This document shows positions 1 to 5,506 of a stretch of DNA of 6,672 nt, piece after piece; position 1 is the first letter of the stretch; the number at the start of each line of letters is the position of its first letter. Below the pieces are notes generated by a model. It was given only the letters and a program-made list of their open reading frames with translations, was not told where the DNA came from and made no database searches. Source of the DNA: Clostridiaceae bacterium (lineage in GTDB: Bacteria > Bacillota > Clostridia > Saccharofermentanales > DTU023); the NCBI GenBank assembly GCA_012798865.1, contig JAAZMK010000041.1, forward strand, positions 1 through 6,672. The letters run 5' to 3'. The position numbers and the translations under genes were made by a program.

Positions 1-786
1 CAGATTCTGATCTTCTTCATCTTGGGATTGTTATCCAATGTACAGGGAATCGTCAAGGCGTTCCCCTACGCGCTCGCCATTATGCTCTTTATGACTTTTG
101 TCTCGAGACCCGTCAGTGTCTTCGGTCTGATGTCGCTGTCGAAGCGTTCCTATTTGCAGCAAAAACTCGTCGTCTCATGGGCGGGAATACGCGGCGCGGC
201 GAGTATCGTCTTCGCAATCGTTGCCGTCAGCAGCGGCGTCGCGCTGGAAAACGATCTGTTTCACATCATCTTTACGATTGTCTTGTTATCACTCGCTTTT
301 CAGGGCGGACTTATGCCGCTGGTTGCCGTCAAAACAAAAATGTACGATCCTGAAGGGGACGTCATGAAAACTTTTACCGATTACGAAGAAGAACGGAAAC
401 TTCACTTCGTGATGTCGGAGATCTACGAGGACCATCCGTGGATCGGAAGCAAGTTGCAAGACGTTTTCCTTCCGAAGGATATACGCGTCGTGCTCGTCGA
501 GAGAGACAGCAAACAATTTATGCCGAACGGTCAAACGCTATTTGAATTAGGCGACCGTCTGACGCTCAGCGCGCTGCACTATGATCCTGCACTCAATCAA
601 ATCGAATTGAACGAGCGGACCGTCAAAGAAGGCGATCGTTTTGCCGGACGATACATTCGTGACCTGAAACTTCACGCAAATGAGCGAATCATTCTACTTG
701 AACGCAACGGTGAGGTGATCATTCCGACGGGCGACACACAAGTTTTAGTCGATGATTTGATTGTCATCAACTGGATGCGGACGTGA
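1..786 (+). CDS. K+(Na+)/H+ antiporter, NhaP2/CvrA-like (CPA1 family), C-terminal part
   Basis: This is the 3' part of a membrane antiporter that exchanges cytoplasmic K+ or Na+ for protons. The reading frame is open from base 1, so the start lies outside the window; 261 residues are visible. Four hydrophobic segments can be seen at visible residues of about 1-15, 25-45, 57-82 and 87-110. The third carries WAGIRGAAS (Arg at visible residue 64), the conserved late transmembrane motif of the CPA1 family. The ion-binding Asp of this family would lie upstream and is not seen. A charged linker follows (about 115-137), then two RCK_C (TrkA_C)-like modules at about 136-192 and 201-259, which align with each other. 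RCK_C domains bind small regulatory ligands; in some Bacillota antiporters such as CpaA the ligand is cyclic-di-AMP. The ion specificity cannot be read from the sequence. lon follows on the same strand after 70 bases with no obvious terminator. Confidence 0.88.
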   Translation, partial: QILIFFILGLLSNVQGIVKAFPYALAIMLFMTFVSRPVSVFGLMSLSKRSYLQQKLVVSWAGIRGAASIVFAIVAVSSGVALENDLFHIIFTIVLLSLAFQGGLMPLVAVKTKMYDPEGDVMKTFTDYEEERKLHFVMSEIYEDHPWIGSKLQDVFLPKDIRVVLVERDSKQFMPNGQTLFELGDRLTLSALHYDPALNQIELNERTVKEGDRFAGRYIRDLKLHANERIILLERNGEVIIPTGDTQVLVDDLIVINWMRT

Positions 787-842
787 GACCAAGCAGAAAG
801 AGGATTCATAGGCATTTGCCGATAGCTTGCAGAATAATGGTC

Positions 843-849
843 GGAAGGA
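843..849 (+). promoter_or_regulatory. Ribosome binding site of lon
   Basis: GGAAGGA lies 7 bases before the ATG at 857. It is the only convincing Shine-Dalgarno sequence near the start and decides for this ATG over the in-frame TTG at 827, which has no such site upstream. Confidence 0.75.
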
Positions 850-856
850 TGAAGAT

Positions 857-3424
857 ATGACCGAGAAAGAAAAAGAATCATTAGACATCTCTTCTGAAGA
901 TGATATCGATACGGACGAGGAAAGGATCGACAGGGAGTCGACTGTCGCTGACCATCAAGGCGAAAGCGAGAAGGACGACACCTTGGAGAACAACGGCGAA
1001 AACGATGTGAAGCGCCAGTACAGGCGTTCACCGCATTCCTCAAAACGCCTCATACGCTATCCCCAACGAACGGCTAACGGCGTTTTGCCGCTTATCCCGA
1101 TGCGCGGCATGGTGATCTATCCCGGTGTTCTTCTTTCTTTCGACGTGGGTAGAGAACAATCGATTGCGGCATTGAAATTCGCGATGGAAGGTCGACACGA
1201 GATCATCCTCGCAAGTCAGATAACACTCGACGCTTTCTGGCCAGAACCTGACCAAATCTACCGCGTCGGGACGCGCGTTTTCATACGCCAAGTATTGGAA
1301 CTGCCCGACGATACGCTGAAAGTGCTCGCTTATGGACTGGAGCGCGTCGAAATTGAAGACTTCATTCGAGATGATGAGCATTACATAGTTCGCTACAGGT
1401 CTCTCTCTTCCGAGATGCCCGACAAAACACCCGTTCTCGACGCGTCAATGCGTCTAATGGGTGAGCTGTTCCAGCGTTATTCCGCGATATCGGAACGCGT
1501 CACGCCTGAGGCTGTCATGCTTGTCCGAAACGAGACGGACCCGGGGCACGCAGCCGATATCATCGCCGGTCAACTCCCCATACGTTTTGATGAACAGCAA
1601 AAAGTGCTGGAAACTATCTCCGTCGCCGACCGCGTTCAAATGATTCTGAAGATCTTGCACCGCGAGATCCAGCTCGCCGAACTCGAGCAGAAAATTGCGA
1701 CACAAGTGCAAACACAGCTCGAAAAGAACCAAAAAGATTACTATTTACGTGAACAGATACGCGTCATTCAAGAGGAGCTCGGCGAACAAGGCGACGCCGA
1801 TGATGAGATCGCTCTCCTCCGTGAGCAACTTGAAGCGTCTCTAATTCCTGATGAATACAAGCCGAAAATCGAGAAAGAAATCGATCGTCTCGAGAGGTTG
1901 CCTTCGCATTTCCCGGAATATGCAACGCAAAGAACATGGGTGGAGACATTGCTCGAACTGCCTTTCGGCAGAGTTACGCAGGAACAGCATGACTTGGCGA
2001 GAGCGCGTCGCATTCTCGAGCGAGATCATTTCGGCATGGTAAAAGTCAAACAGCGCGTGATGGAATATCTCGCCGTACGCAAGCTGCTCGTCGAAACGGA
2101 AGGAGATTCTTCGCTTCGCGGACCGATTCTCTGCTTCGTCGGACCTCCGGGAACGGGTAAAACGTCTATCGCAAAGGCGATCGCCGAATCTCTCGGGCGG
2201 CGTTACCACCGCCTCTCGCTCGGAGGCATACGCGATGAAGCCGAGATCCGCGGTCACCGCAGAACATATGTAGGCTCCATGCCAGGACGAATCATCCAGG
2301 CTATCCGCCACGTCAATACGGACAATCCGCTGATCCTGCTCGACGAAATCGATAAGCTCGGCAGCGATTTTCGCGGAGACCCGTCGTCGGCATTACTTGA
2401 AGTGCTCGACCCGGAACAGAACAACTCTTTTCGCGATCACTACATCGAGATTCCGTACGACCTTTCGAAGGTGCTCTTCATCACGACGGCAAACACGGTC
2501 GACACTATCCCTACCGCGCTTTATGACCGTATGGAAGTGATTGAGGTGTCGGGCTATACGGAAGCTGAAAAAGTAGAAATCGCCTCCAAGCATCTCTTGC
2601 CGCGCGCACGTAAACAGCACGGTCTAACCGGAAGGGACTTGCAAGTAACCCGCGCCGCACTTGCAAAAATCATCCAAGGGTATACTCAGGAAGCCGGCGT
2701 CCGACAGCTCGAAAGAGAGATTGCCAGACTCTGCCGCCGAGCCGCCATCGTCATTGCGGAAGCGGCGGAAGAAGGCACCAAGAAAGCTCTGCGCGTCACG
2801 CCGAACAACCTCATTGAACTTATGGAAAAGCCGCGCTATTCATTTGATATGGCGGATAAAGAAGACCAAGTCGGCGTCGCGACAGGGCTCGCTTGGACAT
2901 GGGCGGGCGGCGACACGCTCGCCATCGAAGTGAATGTCATGCCCGGAACAGGCAAACTGATCCTGACGGGGCAACTCGGCGACGTCATGAAAGAGTCTGC
3001 TCAGGCGGCGCTCACATATACGACCAGCCGTTCGGAAGCGCTCGGACTCAAGCCGGAGAGCATGAAAGAACGCGATATCCATATTCACGTCCCCGCCGGC
3101 GCTATACCGAAAGACGGTCCATCGGCAGGCATTACGCTCGCGACGGCGCTAGCGTCAGCCTTAACCGGACGACCTGTCCGTCACGAAATCGCGATGACGG
3201 GTGAAGTGACGCTGCGCGGACGTGTTTTGCAAATAGGCGGTCTCAAAGAAAAGGCCGTCGCCGCTCATAGAGCGGGCATTCGTACCGTTCTGATCCCGAA
3301 GGATAACGAGCGCGACATTGAAGACATCCCTGAAACCGTCCGAGAAGCTCTCACATTCATAACCGTTTCTAACATGGATGAAGTTCTCGAAATTGCGCTC
3401 GCGAAGCTGGGCGAAAACACATAA
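857..3424 (+). CDS. lon: ATP-dependent protease Lon (LonA type)
   Basis: This is a cytoplasmic hexameric AAA+ serine protease that unfolds and degrades misfolded and certain regulatory proteins. The product is 855 residues against 784 in E. coli; the excess is N-terminal. Order of parts: a hydrophilic extension (1-75), acidic up to residue 50 and basic from 52 to 71; the substrate-recognition domain, starting near LPLIPMRGMVIYPG (77-90); a helical, coiled-coil-like stretch (about 257-345); the AAA+ module with Walker A GPPGTGKT (429-436), Walker B ILLDEID (D496, E497), a DRME arginine-finger region and a GVRQLERE sensor-2 region; and the protease domain with catalytic Ser756 in PKDGPSAG and Lys799 in GGLKEK. 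The Ser-Lys spacing of 43 equals that of E. coli Lon (S679, K722), so the enzyme should be active. No CIRCE-type heat-shock operator was seen in the 70 bases upstream. An alternative TTG start at 827 would add 10 residues but lacks a ribosome site. The extension is the only odd feature. Confidence 0.97.
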   Translation: MTEKEKESLDISSEDDIDTDEERIDRESTVADHQGESEKDDTLENNGENDVKRQYRRSPHSSKRLIRYPQRTANGVLPLIPMRGMVIYPGVLLSFDVGREQSIAALKFAMEGRHEIILASQITLDAFWPEPDQIYRVGTRVFIRQVLELPDDTLKVLAYGLERVEIEDFIRDDEHYIVRYRSLSSEMPDKTPVLDASMRLMGELFQRYSAISERVTPEAVMLVRNETDPGHAADIIAGQLPIRFDEQQKVLETISVADRVQMILKILHREIQLAELEQKIATQVQTQLEKNQKDYYLREQIRVIQEELGEQGDADDEIALLREQLEASLIPDEYKPKIEKEIDRLERLPSHFPEYATQRTWVETLLELPFGRVTQEQHDLARARRILERDHFGMVKVKQRVMEYLAVRKLLVETEGDSSLRGPILCFVGPPGTGKTSIAKAIAESLGRRYHRLSLGGIRDEAEIRGHRRTYVGSMPGRIIQAIRHVNTDNPLILLDEIDKLGSDFRGDPSSALLEVLDPEQNNSFRDHYIEIPYDLSKVLFITTANTVDTIPTALYDRMEVIEVSGYTEAEKVEIASKHLLPRARKQHGLTGRDLQVTRAALAKIIQGYTQEAGVRQLEREIARLCRRAAIVIAEAAEEGTKKALRVTPNNLIELMEKPRYSFDMADKEDQVGVATGLAWTWAGGDTLAIEVNVMPGTGKLILTGQLGDVMKESAQAALTYTTSRSEALGLKPESMKERDIHIHVPAGAIPKDGPSAGITLATALASALTGRPVRHEIAMTGEVTLRGRVLQIGGLKEKAVAAHRAGIRTVLIPKDNERDIEDIPETVREALTFITVSNMDEVLEIALAKLGENT

Positions 3425-3450
3425 ATAATGCAGATCTTCTCTCTAAGTGG

Positions 3451-3479
3451 ATCACACAGGCACCGCAACGTGGTAAGAT
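3451..3479 (+). promoter_or_regulatory. Candidate promoter of the AI-2E-family permease gene (extended -10)
   Basis: ATCACA (3451-3456, four of six matches to TTGACA) and TAAGAT (3474-3479, four of six matches to TATAAT) are 17 bases apart, and TGG directly before the -10 gives an extended -10 element. The expected transcript start, about 7 bases past the -10, falls at or next to the A of the start codon at 3486. This is motif matching by eye in a short gap; such matches can occur by chance. Confidence 0.35.
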
Positions 3480-3485
3480 GAATCC

Positions 3486-4676
3486 ATGAAATTGAAGCTT
3501 GAGCAACATAAGCGTTTCGTGATCAAAATGATCGTTCTCGCCGGGGTGACCGCGCTTTTGGTTGTCCGCTCGGAGCGACTGCTGTCCGGGACCGGCAAAC
3601 TCCTCACAACGCTAACGCCCTTGATTGCGGGAGCTATTCTCGCCTTTATCTTGACAATGTTGGTCAACTCGTTCGAGCATATGCTCTTTTCGAAGACCGA
3701 GAAACCTCTCTTAAAGAAAGTGAGAACTCCTCTTGCGCTCTTTATCTCTATCGCCGTCGTGCTGCTTCTGATCGCGTTGTTTCTCTATCTCATCATTCCG
3801 CAGTTAATTGAAACAGGCAGCCATCTCGTTAACCAACTGGAACCTGCCTATCACACAGTCATTGAATTTCTCGAGGAAAAGACAGCGAATATCCCGTGGC
3901 TCGGGGATGTGATCAAAGACGCGAGCTCAAAAGATTCACCTACTATGCGGAAGCTTGCAGAACTCATCGCTGATTTCGGCAGTACTCTCTTCACGATCAC
4001 GGGATCCGTCTTGAGCGCAATCGTTTCCGTTCTCTTTACTATTATCTTTTCGATCTATATCGTACTTAACAGGCGTAAGTTGAGCGGGCAATTTGACAGG
4101 CTCTTTGCCGCTTATCTGAAACCTGTCACAAAGCGGCGTCTATACCATGTTCTGGAGGTCGCACGCGACACGTTTGCAGGTTTTTTTGCAGGTCAGTTAT
4201 TACAGGCAGTGATCGTGGGGTCACTCGTCACCGTGGGCATGTTGATCTTCAGATTCCCGTATGCACCTATGGTCGGATCGGCCGTCGGTTTTTGCGCGTT
4301 GGTTCCGGTGATCGGTTCTTTCATCGGCGGTGCCGTCGGGTTCATCATGATCGCTCCGCTTAGTATTAACAAGGCTCTCCTATTCCTCTTGTATCTTATT
4401 ATTCTTCTACAATTAGTTGCCAATTTCATCTGCCCCAAGGTCCTCGGTCGTTCGATCGGCATGCCGGGCATCTGGGTTTTCACCGCCGTCATCGTCGGCG
4501 CGGGGTTGGGTGGAATCGGAGGCGTTCTGTTGGGCGTTCCTCTAACCGCAACCGTCTACAAGTTGTTGCGCGAGCAGGTCAATAAGCGCAACGCCGCCAA
4601 CAAGCAAGCGTCTGAGACAAATGGTGTCGACTCGGAAACGTCCCAAAATGAAGAATCTCAACAGGAAACAATCTGA
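3486..4676 (+). CDS. AI-2E family transporter (TqsA/PerM-like permease)
   Basis: This is a polytopic inner-membrane protein of 396 residues, within the usual size of the family. Members include E. coli TqsA (autoinducer-2 export) and Na+/H+ antiporter-like proteins of halophiles, so the family name does not fix the substrate. Hydrophobic segments are visible at about 11-28, 41-60, 82-104, 165-194, 230-254, 260-295 and 298-356. The soluble loop between the third and fourth (about 105-160) is typical. Family signatures in the C-terminal half are GQLLQAVIVG (236-245), the Pro/Gly-rich VPVIGSFIGG (273-282), and the region from CPKVLGRSIGMPG through VGAGLGGIGGVLLGVP (316-352). The tail (about 363-396) is hydrophilic, rich in Asn, Ser, Gln and Glu, and probably disordered. 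It begins 61 bases after lon. The start is the first ATG in frame and gives a normal N-terminus, but no good Shine-Dalgarno sequence precedes it or the next in-frame ATG (3528). The TGA stop lies inside an inverted repeat. Confidence 0.88.
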   Translation: MKLKLEQHKRFVIKMIVLAGVTALLVVRSERLLSGTGKLLTTLTPLIAGAILAFILTMLVNSFEHMLFSKTEKPLLKKVRTPLALFISIAVVLLLIALFLYLIIPQLIETGSHLVNQLEPAYHTVIEFLEEKTANIPWLGDVIKDASSKDSPTMRKLAELIADFGSTLFTITGSVLSAIVSVLFTIIFSIYIVLNRRKLSGQFDRLFAAYLKPVTKRRLYHVLEVARDTFAGFFAGQLLQAVIVGSLVTVGMLIFRFPYAPMVGSAVGFCALVPVIGSFIGGAVGFIMIAPLSINKALLFLLYLIILLQLVANFICPKVLGRSIGMPGIWVFTAVIVGAGLGGIGGVLLGVPLTATVYKLLREQVNKRNAANKQASETNGVDSETSQNEESQQETI

Positions 4677-4690
4677 CAGCTCTCAGATTG
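4669..4690 (-). terminator. Inverted repeat between convergent genes, possible terminator of ktrA
   Basis: CAATCTGA (4669-4676) and TCAGATTG (4683-4690) form a perfect 8-base stem with a 6-base loop. Read on the minus strand, it starts 30 bases after the ktrA stop and is followed by TTTCCTGTTG, a weak T-run. On the plus strand it is followed by GGGAAAAAG, so it is a poor intrinsic terminator for the permease gene, whose TGA stop (4674-4676) forms part of the stem. The stem is short and A/T-rich, so termination is plausible rather than certain; it may act mainly as a 3'-end-stabilising hairpin. Confidence 0.42.
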
Positions 4691-4720
4691 GGAAAAAGTG
4701 AAAGGTTCAAAGCGTACTCA

Positions 4721-5386
4721 CTATTCGCGCATTTCTTTTGAAAGTCGCGTCAGCGCTTTGTTATCTCCGAGTGCAAACAAGTGGTCTCTCTCTTCTAATA
4801 CATCATCGGCATGCGGGCTGATCATGGGTTGTCCTTTGCGGATAATCCCGATGATCGTCACGCCGTATTTGGGTCTAATTTCGAGCTCTTTAAGGCTCTT
4901 CCCAACCCACGACGCCGGGCAAGTCACATCCATGACAGAATGCGATGATGAAAGCTCAATGATCTCCGACATCTTGTTCGATACAAGCGAGAGCGCCAAT
5001 TTCGTCGCCTGATCGCGTTCAGGAATGACGACTTGCGTCGCACCGATTTTGCGCAAAACCTTGGCGACCGATTCATTCTTCGCCTTAGCGATAATCATCG
5101 GAATGCCGAGCTCCTTACATGCGAGCGTCGCCATAATGGCCGCCTCTGAGCGATCGCCGATACCGATAACGGCTGCATCGCAGTTGCCGATCCCGATCTC
5201 TGCAAGAACATTTTCCTGTGTGACATCGGCGCAAACGGCGTATGTAACATCGTTTGATAGTTTATTAATAATTTCTTCCTGTTCATCGATTGCGATGACA
5301 TCAACGCCTACCTGCGTCAAGGTCATCGCTACCTGGTATCCGAATCTGCCGCAACCGATCACGGCAACATCTTTTATTTTTTTCAT
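4721..5386 (-). CDS. ktrA: Potassium uptake regulatory protein KtrA/TrkA (RCK protein)
   Basis: This is the cytoplasmic gating subunit of a Ktr/Trk potassium uptake system; such proteins form an octameric ring under the KtrB/TrkH channel and control it by nucleotide binding. The product is 221 residues, the normal length for single-RCK KtrA; E. coli TrkA, with two RCK units, is about twice as long. The RCK_N Rossmann domain (about 4-125) has the dinucleotide motif GCGRFG (11-16) and an acidic residue ending strand 2 (D34), as in ATP/ADP/NAD-binding members. AKAKNE (100-105) and VVIPERD (119-125) are conserved family stretches. RCK_C spans about 140-221; the segment IRPKYGVTIIGI (170-181) corresponds to the likely c-di-AMP-binding region, with R171 kept and Thr at 177 where I recall Asn in S. 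aureus KtrA. The ATG start has AAAAGG 8 bases upstream. The gene lies 120 bases downstream of ktrB on the same strand, confirming the pairing. The alternative name trkA cannot be excluded. Confidence 0.93.
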   Translation of the reverse strand: MKKIKDVAVIGCGRFGYQVAMTLTQVGVDVIAIDEQEEIINKLSNDVTYAVCADVTQENVLAEIGIGNCDAAVIGIGDRSEAAIMATLACKELGIPMIIAKAKNESVAKVLRKIGATQVVIPERDQATKLALSLVSNKMSEIIELSSSHSVMDVTCPASWVGKSLKELEIRPKYGVTIIGIIRKGQPMISPHADDVLEERDHLFALGDNKALTRLSKEMRE

Positions 5387-5394
5387 AATGCAAG

Positions 5395-5400
5395 CCTTTT
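5395..5400 (-). promoter_or_regulatory. Ribosome binding site of ktrA
   Basis: On the minus strand AAAAGG stands 8 bases before the ATG whose first base is 5386. It is a moderate Shine-Dalgarno match in an A-rich leader and supports this start. Confidence 0.55.
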
Positions 5401-5414
5401 ATTTTATTGTCTTT

Positions 5415-5442
5415 TTTATCTTAGAAACCGATAAAATGTCAC
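5415..5442 (-). promoter_or_regulatory. Candidate proximal promoter of ktrA
   Basis: On the minus strand GTGACA (5437-5442, five of six matches to TTGACA) is followed after 16 bases by GATAAA (5415-5420, four of six matches to TATAAT). The region is A/T-rich, and a start near 5408 would leave a leader of about 22 bases that includes the ribosome site. It is motif-based only. Confidence 0.38.
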
Positions 5443-5457
5443 TCTTCGACTCTCTCT

Positions 5458-5486
5458 ATTGTAATAAAGACCCGCATCTTCGTCGA
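5458..5486 (-). promoter_or_regulatory. Candidate distal promoter of ktrA
   Basis: On the minus strand TCGACG (5481-5486, four of six matches to TTGACA) is followed after 17 bases by TACAAT (5458-5463, five of six matches to TATAAT). It lies in the 120-base gap between ktrB and ktrA and would give a leader of about 65 bases. The -10 is good and the -35 is mediocre. Confidence 0.35.
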
Positions 5487-5506
5487 CATCAGCGCATTTG
5501 TACGCG

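Noticed and set aside
805..838. AATAAT (833-838) as the -10 of a lon promoter
   Set aside because: No -35 lies at a suitable distance, and the implied transcript start would fall inside the lon ribosome site. No CIRCE-like operator was found either.
827..856. In-frame TTG at 827 as the start of lon, adding 10 residues
   Set aside because: There is no ribosome binding site in front of it, and the GGAAGGA at 843-849 is correctly spaced for the ATG at 857.
837..860. Seven-codon ORF (ATG 837 to TGA 858-860) whose stop overlaps the lon start as ATGA, suggesting a leader peptide with translational coupling
   Set aside because: It has no Shine-Dalgarno sequence of its own, and so short an ORF easily arises by chance. 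Conservation in relatives would be needed.
1841..2311. Open frame on the minus strand (156 codons) inside lon
   Set aside because: It lies opposite the conserved central and Walker A regions of lon, and its product is not recognisable as a protein family.
3425..3485. Terminator after lon
   Set aside because: No stem longer than a few bases and no T-run is present; read-through into the permease gene is more likely.
5387..5506. Possible c-di-AMP (ydaO-type) or other riboswitch before ktrA
   Set aside because: The gap is short, lacks conserved riboswitch core sequences that I can recognise, and has no terminator or anti-terminator pair. A covariance-model search would settle it.
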